Assembly (NCBI GenBank): GCA_963842955.1
Contig: CAWJIJ010000007.1
Coordinates: 310,001 to 374,000 of the forward strand
Direction: 5' to 3'
Origin: JARFQW01 sp963842955
Lineage (GTDB): Bacteria > Pseudomonadota > Gammaproteobacteria > Steroidobacterales > XN24
DNA length: 64,000 bases
Positions 52,541 to 63,170 of the stretch are shown in pieces (the first letter of the stretch is position 1; each line of letters begins with the position of its first letter). Under the pieces are notes generated by a model that searched no databases, was not told where the DNA came from, and saw nothing but the letters and a program-made list of their open reading frames with translations. The position numbers were made by a program, and so were the translations under genes.

Positions 52541-54892
52541 ATGAAAGATTCTCGCTTCGTTAAAGGCATCGAGTCCCTCATCTTCGATCACAAGCCGATC
52601 GTGATCGGCATTTTCCTGGCGATAACGCTCTTCCTCGGATTTACGGCAGCCACCCAGCTGCGTATCGACGCAGGGTTTTCGAAACAGCTGCCGCTCGAGC
52701 ACGAGTACATGCAGACCTTCGTCGAATACTTCGATGAGTTCGGCGGCGCCGACAGGGTGTTGGTGGCCCTTGTGGCGAAAGACGGGGACATGTTCGACCC
52801 CGAGTTTTTCGAGACGCTGAAACAGGCCACTGACGCGGTGTTTTTCGTCCCGGGCGTTGACCGCCCCCGGGTGACGTCGCTGTTCACGCCCAATACCCGG
52901 TACCTGGAGGTCGTCGAGGACGGGATCCAGAGCGGGCCGGTGATCCCCGCCGATTTTCAGCCCGAGCAGGAGAGCCTCGAGAGAGTCCGCAAGAACATTC
53001 TCAAGGCGGGCCTGGTGGGCCGTCTGGTGGCGAACGACTTTTCCGGTGCGCTGATCAGCGCCACGCTCCTGGAATTTAACCCGGATACCCAGGAAAAACT
53101 CGATTACTTCGAAGTGGCGCGGCGCTTCGAGGACGACGTCCGCGGTGCCTTCGAGACCGACGATATCAGCGTCCACATCATCGGATTTGCGAAGGTCATC
53201 GGCGACGTCAAGGACGGCGCCAATCGCGTGCTGCTGTTCTTCCTGATTGCGATCGCCATCACGACAATCCTCGTATACATCTACAGTCAGTCCTGGCGCA
53301 TCACGTTCGTGCCCGTGATCTGCTCGCTGCTGGCGGTCATCTGGCAGCTCGGCCTGTTGCCGCTGATCGGCATCGGCATCGACCCGATGGGCCTGCTCGT
53401 CCCGTTTCTGGTATTCGCGATCGGTGTGTCCCACGGCGTGCAGATGATCAGTTCCGTGCGAATGGAAATGTTCGACGGGGCCACACCGGACGAGGCGGCG
53501 AGGACAAGCTTTCGCCGCCTGCTGCTGCCCGGCGGCATCGCCCTGATCTCGGACACGATCGGTTTCATCACGATTCTCCTCATCGAGATCCAGGTCATCC
53601 AGGAAATGGCCATTGCGGCCAGCGCGGGCGTCGCCGCCATTATTCTGACCAACCTGATTCTCCTGCCGGTCCTGTTGTCCTACATCAACCCGGCCGACGA
53701 CTATGAGGAACGTCTGAAACGGCGCGCCGCCCAGCTCGCCCCGGTATGGAACACGCTGACCAAGGTAAGCGAACGGCCCACCGCCCTGGTGATCATTCTT
53801 ATTGCTCTCGGCCTGTTCGGGTTCGGCTGGTGGAAGGGCAGCCAGGTGAAGATCGGCGATCTCCAGGCGGGTGTGCCGGAGCTCCGCCCGGACTCCCGGT
53901 ACAACCTGGACAGCATCATGATCACGGAGAAGTTCTCCATCGGCGTGGACCTGATCCAGGTGATTGTCCAGTCGGAGCCGGACGCCTGTATCGACCACGA
54001 GAAGATGGCGGCGATCGACGAGTTTGCCTGGCACATGCGCAACCAGCCCGGCGTCCAGGATGTGCTGTCGCTCCCGCAGATCGGGCGAATCGTCTGGGCC
54101 GGCTGGAACGAGGGCTATCCCAAGTGGCGCGTGTTGTCCCGTGACAGCCGCAACCTTGTCCAGTCAGTGGCGCGTATCGAGACCAGTACCGGACTGCTGA
54201 ACGAAGAATGCAGCGTCATGCCCGTCATGATTTTCACCACCGATCACAAGGCCGAAACCATCAGCAGCATCGTGCAGGAGGTCAAGGACTACCGGGACGC
54301 GCACGTGGTGGAAGGCGTGGAATATCGCCTGGCAACGGGCAATGTCGGCGTCATGGCGGCAACGAACGAAGACGTCCAGGCGGCCCAGTTCCCGATTCTG
54401 CTCGGCGTGTTCTCCGCGGTAATTCTCCTCTGCTGGCTGTCGTTCCGGTCGATCAAGGCGGTGCTGGCCATCGTTATTCCGCTGGGTCTGGTGTCCCTGC
54501 TGGCCTACGCGCTGATGAGTTATCTCGGAATCGGACTCAAGGTGAACACCCTGCCGGTGGTTGCCCTGGGCGTGGGTATCGGCGTGGACTACGGAATCTA
54601 CATCTACAGCCGTTTCAAGAGTTATCTGGACGCGGGCAAGGATATCCAGACCGCCTTCCACGATACCCTGAAGGTTACCGGTAACGCGGTGCTGTTCACG
54701 GGCATCACCCTGGGTATCGGCGTCTTCACGTGGATTTTCTCACCCCTGCAGTTCCAGGCGGACATGGGAATCCTGCTGACTTTCATGTTCGTGGTGAACA
54801 TGCTCGGGGCCATTCTGCTGCTGCCGGCCATTTCGGCCTGGCTGCTGCCAGCCGACCGGCACAAGAAGCCAACGGAAGAAGGTCAGGGTTAA
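52541..54892 (+). CDS. RND/MMPL family transporter
   Basis: 783 residues, ATG at 52541. Membrane topology is two repeats, each with one helix, a large periplasmic loop and five helices: VIGIFLAITLFLGFTAATQL at the start and GLVSLLAYALMSYLGIGLKV with VALGVGIGVDYGIYIYSRF in the second repeat, the proton-relay region. This HAE3/MMPL-like branch moves lipids or hydrophobic compounds rather than multiple drugs. Last gene of the DUF1302-DUF1329-Ycf48-RND cassette; no TolC- or MFP-type partner is present, which suggests transfer via the soluble DUF1329 protein. Confidence 0.9.
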   Translation: MKDSRFVKGIESLIFDHKPIVIGIFLAITLFLGFTAATQLRIDAGFSKQLPLEHEYMQTFVEYFDEFGGADRVLVALVAKDGDMFDPEFFETLKQATDAVFFVPGVDRPRVTSLFTPNTRYLEVVEDGIQSGPVIPADFQPEQESLERVRKNILKAGLVGRLVANDFSGALISATLLEFNPDTQEKLDYFEVARRFEDDVRGAFETDDISVHIIGFAKVIGDVKDGANRVLLFFLIAIAITTILVYIYSQSWRITFVPVICSLLAVIWQLGLLPLIGIGIDPMGLLVPFLVFAIGVSHGVQMISSVRMEMFDGATPDEAARTSFRRLLLPGGIALISDTIGFITILLIEIQVIQEMAIAASAGVAAIILTNLILLPVLLSYINPADDYEERLKRRAAQLAPVWNTLTKVSERPTALVIILIALGLFGFGWWKGSQVKIGDLQAGVPELRPDSRYNLDSIMITEKFSIGVDLIQVIVQSEPDACIDHEKMAAIDEFAWHMRNQPGVQDVLSLPQIGRIVWAGWNEGYPKWRVLSRDSRNLVQSVARIETSTGLLNEECSVMPVMIFTTDHKAETISSIVQEVKDYRDAHVVEGVEYRLATGNVGVMAATNEDVQAAQFPILLGVFSAVILLCWLSFRSIKAVLAIVIPLGLVSLLAYALMSYLGIGLKVNTLPVVALGVGIGVDYGIYIYSRFKSYLDAGKDIQTAFHDTLKVTGNAVLFTGITLGIGVFTWIFSPLQFQADMGILLTFMFVVNMLGAILLLPAISAWLLPADRHKKPTEEGQG

Positions 54893-54922
54893 GGCGCGGG
54901 CGTCTTGCCCGCGGAGAAATGA

Positions 54923-55138
54923 TCAGGCGTTGAGATCGGGTATCAGCTCGCTTTCCAGCCGGGTGATCTGGTCCTTGATCATGAGCTTTCGTTTCTTCAG
55001 GCGCTTGAGCATGATCTGGTCCACCAGCGGGTCTTCCGCCAGCCGGCCGATCACGCTGTCCAGGTCCCTGTGCTGAATTCGCAAATCCCTCAGCTTCGCG
55101 CGCTCGCGGAAGACTTCGGTGTCGACGTTGTCGCTCAT
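54923..55138 (-). CDS. YdcH/DUF465 family small protein
   Basis: 71 residues from ATG 55138, which overlaps the PHP gene stop (ATGA); the longer frame is not supported. The whole chain is helical and charged (LRDLRIQHRDLDSVIGRL, LKRLKKRKLMIKDQITRLE), typical of the DUF465 family of dimeric coiled-coil proteins of unknown function. Last gene of the minus-strand PHP cluster. Confidence 0.85.
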   Translation of the reverse strand: MSDNVDTEVFRERAKLRDLRIQHRDLDSVIGRLAEDPLVDQIMLKRLKKRKLMIKDQITRLESELIPDLNA

Positions 55139-56001
55139 GAATTGTTGATACTCGAGGACCCGCTGCCAAGATGATGCCACACCGGGCGCACCCGTGAGGG
55201 AAGCTTAGCCAAACGCCCCAGTCTCTGCCATGCACGCCCGGGTTCGTGGAAGTCCGAGCCCACGGAACCGGCGAGGTCGAAACCCACGGCCAGGTCCGCC
55301 AGGTGACTGATTTCCGCCCGGTCCGCGCCGGCCCGCACGACCTCCAGGCCCGCGCCACCCGCTTCTCCGAATTCGCCCAGCAGCGAGGCCATTCGGGTCC
55401 GGGTCAGCCGGTAGCGTGCCGGATGGGCAAGAACCGGTACGCCGCCGGCGCCGGTAATCCACTCGCATGCCGTTTCCAGCCCGGCCCATTGCGTTGCGAC
55501 GTATCCCGGGCGGCCCTGCCCGAGCCATCGCTTGAAGGCTGCCTGGAAATGCTTTGCTTTTCCTTCGTCGACGAGCCATCGGGCGAAGTGGGTCCGGCCC
55601 GGCAGGCCGCCGCCGGCCAGCTGCCGGGCACCGGCCTCGGCGCCCGGAATGCCGTGCCGCGCCAGGCGAGCGCCGATTTCAGCGGCCCGGGTGCGACGCT
55701 GCTCCCGCAGGCCGGCCAGCCCGGCCGCAAGGCAGGCAGATCCGGGATCCACGTCCAGACCGACCACGTGCAGAAGATGTTTTTTCCAGGTCACGGAGAT
55801 CTCGACTCCCGGGATCAGGACAAGCCGCCCCGCCGCGGTCCTTCGGGCGGCGTCCAGGCCGTCGAGCGTGTCATGGTCGGTCAGCGCCAGCTGCTCCACG
55901 CCGGCCTCGGCGGCCGCCTCTACGAGGGCTTCCGGTGACAGTGACCCGTCCGACGCCGTGGAGTGGGTATGCAGGTCCCTGATAGTCATCGAGCCGGTCA
56001 C
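55135..56001 (-). CDS. PHP domain phosphoesterase (RNase AM / YciV-like)
   Basis: 288 residues from GTG 56001, in a GTGA overlap with the DUF3301 gene; ATG 55989 is the alternative. PHP motifs in order: DLHTHSTASDGSL, ALTDHDTLDGLDAARR, PGVEIS, AHPARY and SDFHEPGRAW, giving the trinuclear metal site. E. coli YciV removes 5'-end nucleotides from nucleotides and rRNA precursors (3',5'-bisphosphate phosphatase and RNase AM). Its neighbour cysQ acts on 3',5'-bisphosphate nucleotides as well. Confidence 0.88.
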   Translation of the reverse strand: MTGSMTIRDLHTHSTASDGSLSPEALVEAAAEAGVEQLALTDHDTLDGLDAARRTAAGRLVLIPGVEISVTWKKHLLHVVGLDVDPGSACLAAGLAGLREQRRTRAAEIGARLARHGIPGAEAGARQLAGGGLPGRTHFARWLVDEGKAKHFQAAFKRWLGQGRPGYVATQWAGLETACEWITGAGGVPVLAHPARYRLTRTRMASLLGEFGEAGGAGLEVVRAGADRAEISHLADLAVGFDLAGSVGSDFHEPGRAWQRLGRLAKLPSRVRPVWHHLGSGSSSINNS

Positions 56002-56330
56002 CGATCCGGCGACGAAGGCGGTCCCGAATCAGCGGGGGCCAGGCCGCTGGCTTCCACGGTCCGTCCATTCAGCACGACAAAGCCCCGCAGGCAACGGAGA
56101 CCGTCATCGGTGTAATCGAAGACGTAGTGGCGCCGGAAGGTCCATCGTCCCAGCGGGCTGCGAACCGGCCGTAAGCGCGCCAGCGCGACCGTATCGTCGA
56201 GCAGCGTAAGGCGCAGGTGCGTACACAATTCTCCGGCCGCCCGGTTGGCGGCGTCCCGTGCCCCGACCGACTCGTACCAGAACCAGATGATGCCGAGGAT
56301 GGCAGCGAGCAGCAGCATCCAGCCACCCAT
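55998..56330 (-). CDS. DUF3301 domain protein, single-pass membrane protein
   Basis: 110 residues. One N-terminal hydrophobic helix (MLLLAAILGIIWFWYESVGA) precedes a soluble domain with RDAANRAAGELCTHLRLTLLDDTVALARLR and RRHYVFDYTDDGLRC, characteristic of DUF3301. Function unknown. Cotranscribed with the PHP gene through a 4-bp overlap. Confidence 0.87.
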   Translation of the reverse strand: MGGWMLLLAAILGIIWFWYESVGARDAANRAAGELCTHLRLTLLDDTVALARLRPVRSPLGRWTFRRHYVFDYTDDGLRCLRGFVVLNGRTVEASGLAPADSGPPSSPDR

Positions 56331-56348
56331 GAGTTTTCCGCCGCTGGC

Positions 56349-57146
56349 CTAGAGATACCCGGTCCAGTCCCTGCTGCCGTCGGCAAACGCAATGAAAAAC
56401 GGGTTGAGGATATCTGCCTTGGCGTTATAGCTCAGCGGCTCGCCTTCAACCGTGATCACGCCGCCGCCGGCTGCCTCGAGGACTGCCTGGGCCGCCGCGG
56501 TATCCCACTCCGAAGTGAGTCCGAGCCGGGGATAGACATCGGCGTCGCCCCGCGCGACCAGGCAGAACTTCAGCGAACTGCCCATGGGCACCATCTCGTG
56601 ATCGCCCAGGCGCTCCAGGTAGCCATCCAGTGACTTGCCGCGGTGGGAGCGGCTGCCCACGACCCGCACCGGGCCGTCTCCGAGGCGCGCGGCCCGGATC
56701 GGCGCTTCGTCCGCCTCGCCCTTCTTCAGGAAGGCACCGGCGCCCTCGCAGCCGTAGTAGCTCTCTCCCGTGACCGGGACGTGCACCACGCCGAGGACCG
56801 CCTTGTGTCCGTCGATGAGGGCAATATTCACGGTGAACTGACCGTTTCGGTTGATGAACTCCTTGGTCCCGTCGAGTGGGTCCACAAGCCAGTAGCGGGG
56901 CCACTGCGAGCGCGTCTCGAATGGAATCTCGCCGGACTCCTCCGAGAGGATCGGCAGATCCGGCGTCAGGGCCTCGAGTCCGTCGATGATTGTCCTGTGC
57001 GAGGCGAGGTCCGCCGCGGTGAGGGGGGAATCGTCGGATTTCGACTCGACGTCGAAATCGGTCTCGTAAATCCTGAGAATTTCCTCGCCGGCCTTTCTGG
57101 CGATGTCGAGGGCAGGGCGCAGGAGGGATTGAAGATTGTCAGTCAT
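56349..57146 (-). CDS. cysQ: 3'(2'),5'-bisphosphate nucleotidase
   Basis: 265 residues, family length. Inositol-phosphatase fold motifs: PILSEESGEIPFETR with the metal-binding Glu-Glu, WLVDPLDGTKEFINRNGQFTVNIAL, and SEWDTAAAQAVLEAAGG. CysQ dephosphorylates PAP, a by-product of sulfate assimilation, to AMP, protecting exoribonucleases and PAPS metabolism. Its gene is 18 bp before the DUF3301 gene on the same strand. Confidence 0.95.
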   Translation of the reverse strand: MTDNLQSLLRPALDIARKAGEEILRIYETDFDVESKSDDSPLTAADLASHRTIIDGLEALTPDLPILSEESGEIPFETRSQWPRYWLVDPLDGTKEFINRNGQFTVNIALIDGHKAVLGVVHVPVTGESYYGCEGAGAFLKKGEADEAPIRAARLGDGPVRVVGSRSHRGKSLDGYLERLGDHEMVPMGSSLKFCLVARGDADVYPRLGLTSEWDTAAAQAVLEAAGGGVITVEGEPLSYNAKADILNPFFIAFADGSRDWTGYL

Positions 57147-57206
57147 GAGAGGGCGGACTCCGTTTTTCTCGTCCGGGAGGAAAAGTGGGCCCTATGATAC
57201 CCATCC

Positions 57207-57899
57207 ATGGACCTGGTCTCCCGTGAACCGTTTCATTGGTCGGACTACGACACCGTGCTGTTTGACATGGACGGCACGCTGCTGGATCTGAAATTCGACA
57301 ACTATTTCTGGCAGGAACTGGTGCCGGAAAAATACGCGGAGCACCACGGCCTCTCCGGGGAGGAAGCGGTTCACGTCCTGGGCCCCCGCTTTGCCGAGCG
57401 CCAGGGCACCCTCGAGTGGTACTGCCTTGATTTCTGGAGCCGCGAGCTCGGTCTCGACATCCGTGCCCTGAAGCGGGAGGCCGAGGATCATATCGATTTC
57501 CTCCCCGACGTCCCGGATTTCCTGATGACTATCCGGGAACTCGGCAAGCGCCTGGTGCTTGTAACGAACGCCCATCACGGATCGCTGGAGGTCAAGCTGG
57601 ACAGGACCGGCCTGGACCAGTGGCTGGATGCCGTGCATACGTCTCACGATCTTGGCCTGCCGAAGGAGCATGCGGATTTCTGGGCCCGGCTACTCACCGT
57701 GGAGCCTTTCGATCCGCGACGCACGGTTCTCGTTGACGACAGCCTTCCGGTGCTTCGCTCGGCCCACGCTTTCGGCATGGCCCGGGTCATCGCCATCCGC
57801 CGGCCCGACTCGACCCGGCCGTCCCGGGACATTGCGGAGTTCCCCGCGGTGGACGCGGTTACCGACCTTCACCCCCGCCGTCGGGCGCCGGAGGACTGA
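57207..57899 (+). CDS. yrfG: GMP/IMP nucleotidase YrfG
   Basis: 230 residues. HAD hydrolase with the nucleophile motif LFDMDGTLLDLKFDNYFW, the family-specific EWYCLDFWSRELGLD segment, LVTNAHHGSLEVKL (motif II) and TVLVDDSLPVLRSAHAFG (motif IV). YrfG hydrolyses purine monophosphates such as GMP and IMP. Divergent from cysQ; the end overlaps the convergent rhlB gene by 41 bp. Confidence 0.93.
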   Translation: MDLVSREPFHWSDYDTVLFDMDGTLLDLKFDNYFWQELVPEKYAEHHGLSGEEAVHVLGPRFAERQGTLEWYCLDFWSRELGLDIRALKREAEDHIDFLPDVPDFLMTIRELGKRLVLVTNAHHGSLEVKLDRTGLDQWLDAVHTSHDLGLPKEHADFWARLLTVEPFDPRRTVLVDDSLPVLRSAHAFGMARVIAIRRPDSTRPSRDIAEFPAVDAVTDLHPRRRAPED

Positions 57900-59340
57900 C
57901 GTCCCCGTTCCCTCCGGCCGGTTTCCGCCGCCGCCGCCGGCGGCGTTTTTTCGTTGCGCCCTCCCCGGTGTTCCCGGGTGCGGGGCCCGCCGCATGGGCG
58001 GGTTCGGCGGCCGGGGCGGGCGCGGTGGTTGCCGGTTCCGCCGGCGGCGCGCTCCGGCGTTCCGGCGGGCGGCGGCCACGGCCCGCGTCACCGCCGTCCC
58101 TTCGCCGTCCGCCTCCGGCACGGTCCTCGGGTCGTCGCCGGCCGGCGTGGCGGGGGCGTGCGACCTTCGGCAGCATGCTGTCCTCGACCGCCCCCACGGG
58201 AATCTTCATCCCGATATAGGCCTCGATGTCAGGCAGACCGACGGCGTATCGCTCGCAGCCGAAGCTGATCGCGTCGCCGGACGCGCCGGCCCGGGCCGTG
58301 CGCCCGATGCGATGGACATAGTCCTCGGCGTCCTCAGGCAGGTCGTAATTGACAACGTGTGATACGCCTTCGATATGCAGCCCGCGCGACGCGACGTCGG
58401 TGCCGATCAGTACCGGCAGATCGCCGGACTGAAAGGCCTTGAGCATGCGCAGCCGCTTGTTCTGGGGAACATCGCCGGAAATGGCCATGGCCTCGATGCC
58501 GTTAGCGTTCAGATAATCCTGCAGCCGGTCGGCCTCCCGTTTCGTATTCACGAAAACCATCGTGCGGCGCGCATCCTTGCTGCGGAGCAAGCCAATAAGC
58601 AGCGGCAGCTTCTCTTCGTTGGCAGGGTAGTAGATGACCTGGCGCACCTTCTCGGCCGTCACCTGCTCCGGCTCGATGCGGACCAGTTCCGGGTCGTTCA
58701 TGTGCTCGTAGGCGAGCTCCAGGACCCGGTGCGACAGGGTCGCGGAGAACAGCAGGTTCAGCCGCTCCTGGGGGGCGGGCATGCGCCGGAAAACAAAGCG
58801 GATGTCCTTGATAAAGCCCAGATCGAACATGCGATCGGCCTCGTCGAGAACGGCTACCTGGATGCCCCGGAAACTGAATACCCGCTGCTTGTGATAGTCG
58901 ATGATTCGTCCAGGGGTTCCGATCAGGAGGTCCACGCCGTCAGCCAGCTGACGGCGCTGCTTGTCGTAGTCGGTGCCACCGAACGCGAGGCCGAGCTTAA
59001 AGCCCGTATGCCGGCCCAGCAGCTCCGCGTCCTTGTGAATCTGGACCGCGAGTTCCCGGGTCGGCGCAAGAATCAGGGCGCGGGGATCGTGGGGTGCGCC
59101 GCGCTCGTCCCTCGGATGCCGGAGCAGCCAGTTGAATGTGGCGATGAGAAAGGCGGCGGTCTTACCCGTGCCCGTCTGGGCCTGGCCGGCGGCGTCGTGT
59201 CCGGACAGGGCGATGGGCAGCGTTTCGGCCTGGATCGGCGTGCATTGCTCGAAACCGGCGTCTGCGATACCACGGGCCACCTCGGGCTGGAGATCCAGCT
59301 CGGCGAATGTGGCGTGGCTCAAATGGGATTCTCCCGTCAT
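57859..59340 (-). CDS. rhlB: ATP-dependent RNA helicase RhlB
   Basis: 493 residues from ATG 59340; the frame upstream lacks family residues. Q motif FEQCTPIQ, Walker A AQTGTGKTAAFLIA, VLDEADRMFDLGFI (DEAD), SATLSHRVL and VHRIGRTARAGASGDAISF. A C-terminal tail of about 100 residues is Arg/Gly/Pro/Ala-rich and basic (ending with KKRRRRRRRKPAGG), longer than in E. coli, and would bind RNA or RNase E. RhlB is the helicase of the degradosome. Divergent from trxA-rho, as in E. coli. Confidence 0.93.
   Translation of the reverse strand: MTGESHLSHATFAELDLQPEVARGIADAGFEQCTPIQAETLPIALSGHDAAGQAQTGTGKTAAFLIATFNWLLRHPRDERGAPHDPRALILAPTRELAVQIHKDAELLGRHTGFKLGLAFGGTDYDKQRRQLADGVDLLIGTPGRIIDYHKQRVFSFRGIQVAVLDEADRMFDLGFIKDIRFVFRRMPAPQERLNLLFSATLSHRVLELAYEHMNDPELVRIEPEQVTAEKVRQVIYYPANEEKLPLLIGLLRSKDARRTMVFVNTKREADRLQDYLNANGIEAMAISGDVPQNKRLRMLKAFQSGDLPVLIGTDVASRGLHIEGVSHVVNYDLPEDAEDYVHRIGRTARAGASGDAISFGCERYAVGLPDIEAYIGMKIPVGAVEDSMLPKVARPRHAGRRRPEDRAGGGRRRDGGDAGRGRRPPERRSAPPAEPATTAPAPAAEPAHAAGPAPGNTGEGATKKRRRRRRRKPAGGNGDVSPPAPDGGGEGR
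57932..57951 (+). terminator. Intrinsic-type terminator of yrfG inside the rhlB tail
   Basis: CGCCG (57932-57936), CCGG loop, CGGCG (57941-57945), then TTTTTT (57946-57951) on the plus strand, 33 bp after the yrfG stop. On the minus strand the same bases encode the poly-basic tail of RhlB. Short stem, so moderate confidence. Confidence 0.45.
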
Positions 59341-59609
59341 AGGGGTCTTATCATTCCTGTGAAAAACTGGTATAAGGCTTGAAAACCGAGCTGCGGGCAG
59401 GTCACAATACGACTGCCGGTTCCGGCATATCTCCCCGCCAGAACCCTCCGCGAGAAAGAGATTCCAACAAGACCTGAGCTGCCGGCGCCGGGCTATTTTG
59501 CCCGAATACCGGCGGCGCGTCACACGCGGACCAAAAGACCCAGGCGCAAACGGTCGCTAAATTCGTCATTTCCCTTGCGGGATTCCCAAGCCTACGGAGG
59601 CCAATACTA

Positions 59610-59932
59610 GTGAGCCAGAGCATCGTCTATACATCGGACGCCGAGTTCGACAATGATGTGCTTCAGTCAGACACGCCGGTCCTGCTCGATTTCTGGGCGG
59701 AGTGGTGTGGTCCCTGCAAGATGATCGCCCCCATACTCGACGATATCGCTGCCGAGTACGGTGGCCAGATCACGATCGCAAAGCTGAACATTGATGAAAA
59801 TCCGCTAACGCCGCCGAAGTACGGCATCCGCGGTATTCCAACCTTGATGCTGTTCAAGAACGGCAGCGTCGAGGCCCAGAAGGTGGGGGCGATGTCGAAA
59901 TCGCAGCTCACTGAGTTCCTGGATTCTCACCT

Positions 59933-59936
<4 letters not shown>
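59610..59936 (+). CDS. trxA: Thioredoxin 1
   Basis: 108 residues from GTG 59610. The redox centre WAEWCGPCKMIAP (Cys33, Cys36) and the cis-proline loop GIRGIPTLMLFKNG are intact. TrxA reduces disulfides for ribonucleotide reductase and many others. Its stop overlaps the rho start (GTGA), giving the trxA-rho pair found across gammaproteobacteria. Confidence 0.96.
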
Positions 59937-61399
<1,463 letters not shown>

Positions 61400-61435
61400 A
61401 CCAGGGCCCGGCGGGGCCTGCGGTTTCGCGGCAGG

Positions 61436-61464
61436 ACGGCGCCTTCGGGCGCCGTTTTGCGTTT
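61436..61464 (+). terminator. Intrinsic terminator after rho
   Basis: ACGGCGCC (61436-61443) and GGCGCCGT (61448-61455) pair around a TTCG tetraloop, followed by TTTT and a second T-run at 61461-61464. Positioned 37 bp behind the rho stop. Confidence 0.88.
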
Positions 61465-61536
61465 TGGGGCCGGCGGGTCCTCCGCGACGTGACTATGCTT
61501 CGGGCACTTTGGTCCATGCACCTGGCGGAGCGACCA

Positions 61537-62130
61537 ATGAACGAGTTCCTGGTCAGACCGGCGAGAAAAAGTGACTGCGGCGCCATTGCCCGGCTGTACA
61601 GCATTTCTTCGGATGGTGTCGCCGACTATATCTGGAGCTGCCTGGCTGAGCCGGGGCAGGCCCTCCTGGATGTGGGCCGCAGGCGCTACGAGCGCGAGGA
61701 GTCCCAGTTCAGCTTCCGGAATTGCCGGGTGGTGACGGCCGGTGACGACGTGGCCGGTATGCTCGTGGCGTTTCCCATCGAGGAGGGCCCGGTGGAGGAC
61801 GACCCGGATCCCGATCCCGTCCTGGCCCCGTATTCTCGCCTGGAAGACCCGGGCAGTTACTACATATGCGGCGTGGCGCTGTTCCCGGAGTACCGGGGCC
61901 AGGGTCTCGGCACGCGGCTGATGGCCATTGCCGAGGAGGATGCCCTCGAGCGCAGCCTGCCTCGGCTGAGCCTGGTCGTGTTCGAGTGCAACCAGGGTGC
62001 GCTGCGCCTCTACGAGCGCCTGGGCTACGTGGAAACGGCGCGCGCCACCGTCGTTCCGCATCCGCTCATCCGCGTTAGCGGAGACGCGATTCTCATGGTC
62101 AGGAACCTGGGGGTCACCCGCCCTGAGTGA
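61537..62130 (+). CDS. GNAT family N-acetyltransferase
   Basis: 197 residues from ATG 61537 with GGAG seven bases upstream; the longer frame overlaps rho and is rejected. The GNAT core is YYICGVALFPEYRGQGLGTRLM, with the acetyl-CoA-binding R/QxxGxG/A loop, and CNQGALRLYERLGYVET as motif B. N-terminal VRPARKSDCGAIARLY. Substrate not predictable. Confidence 0.88.
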   Translation: MNEFLVRPARKSDCGAIARLYSISSDGVADYIWSCLAEPGQALLDVGRRRYEREESQFSFRNCRVVTAGDDVAGMLVAFPIEEGPVEDDPDPDPVLAPYSRLEDPGSYYICGVALFPEYRGQGLGTRLMAIAEEDALERSLPRLSLVVFECNQGALRLYERLGYVETARATVVPHPLIRVSGDAILMVRNLGVTRPE

Positions 62131-62259
62131 TTGCCGGCCGGGCTCAGGCCGCCGAGGCTCCGGACGTCTGAATGCGCTGATCTGCTAGGCTCCCGTCTGT
62201 TCCGCCGGGTGTGCGGCTCAGCCCATGCGGAAGGTAAGCGCTGCAGGAGGAATCCACCG

Positions 62260-62691
62260 ATGATTCTTTTCGAGGACGACCGGGTCACCCTGGAACAGGC
62301 CGATTTCTGCGCCGTCCCCGGCTACCTGGTGATGCGGCTGAAAAGCGGCGTCGAATCCATGGGCGATCTCGAGCCCGACGCGGCCGGACATGTCGGGCTG
62401 GTCCTGTCCCGGGCGGTCCGGGCCCTGGAGGAATTCGCGGGCGCCGAGCGCGTTTACCTCCTGACGTTTGCCGAAATAGACCGAAGGCTGCACTTCCATC
62501 TCTTCCCGAGAACCGGGGAAATCAAGAGCCGGTTTCTTGCGGAAACGGGAGGAGATTCCGCCGCCATCAATGGCCCCCTGTTGTTTGAATGGGCGCGGGA
62601 AGCCTATCCTGCCGGCCGGCCGCCGCCCGGTGACGGCGCTTTGGCCGAGCAGGTTTTGGCCTCGGTGGCAGCCCGCCTCGCCGATGGCTGA
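62260..62691 (+). CDS. HIT-fold family protein
   Basis: 143 residues from ATG 62260, preceded by AGGAGG at about 10 bp. CAVPGYLVMRLKSGVESMGDL and RLHFHLFPRTGEIKSRF carry a HxHxxPR version of the histidine triad, so the third His of the classic HxHxH is replaced. Could be a nucleotide hydrolase/transferase or a binding-only relative. No operon partner is obvious. Confidence 0.72.
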   Translation: MILFEDDRVTLEQADFCAVPGYLVMRLKSGVESMGDLEPDAAGHVGLVLSRAVRALEEFAGAERVYLLTFAEIDRRLHFHLFPRTGEIKSRFLAETGGDSAAINGPLLFEWAREAYPAGRPPPGDGALAEQVLASVAARLADG

Positions 62692-62824
62692 CGCCGGTGG
62701 GGGCGAGGCGAAAGTCCACGGGAGCTGGCTCCGGGTTACTGAGCGGGCGAGTCGGGACGGGTAGCACGATCCATGGAATCAGCAGGGTCCGGGCAGGGCC
62801 GAATCCGGCGGCGGGGGTAGCGAG

Positions 62825-63127
62825 ATGAGTGAGGTCCCGTGCGGCGGTCGCGCCGACGGCGACTGGGTCGTCTACATGGTCCGCTGCGCGGACGGATCCC
62901 TCTATACGGGTGTGGCAAAGAATCTTGCGGCCCGGATCAAACAGCACAACCTCGGAACAGGGGCCCGCTATACGCGAAGCCGGCGTCCCGTTGAGGTCGT
63001 CTTCAGCGAGCCGGCGCCGGACCGGGGGGCCGCCCTGCGACGGGAGGCGGCCATCAAGCGCCTGGGCCGCGGCGCAAAGCAGGCCCTGGCAGCAGGTTCG
63101 CGGAAAAAGCCGCGATCGCAGGCATAG
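62825..63127 (+). CDS. GIY-YIG nuclease domain protein (YhbQ-like)
   Basis: 100 residues, ATG at 62825. WVVYMVRCADGSLYTGVAKNL gives the GIY-YIG strands (VYM / LYTG), with the Arg and Glu of the active site in ARIKQHN and ALRREAAIKRLGR. The small single-domain YhbQ group has DNA nuclease activity and is linked to DNA repair. Convergent with the GST gene. Confidence 0.9.
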   Translation: MSEVPCGGRADGDWVVYMVRCADGSLYTGVAKNLAARIKQHNLGTGARYTRSRRPVEVVFSEPAPDRGAALRREAAIKRLGRGAKQALAAGSRKKPRSQA

Positions 63128-63170
63128 TCGGCACGGCCGGGTCTCGCCAGGTCGCCGGTGGCCCCCGAAC

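Noticed and set aside
52406..54034. 542-codon frame antisense to the RND transporter
   Set aside because: Composition typical of antisense of membrane proteins; no recognisable domain.
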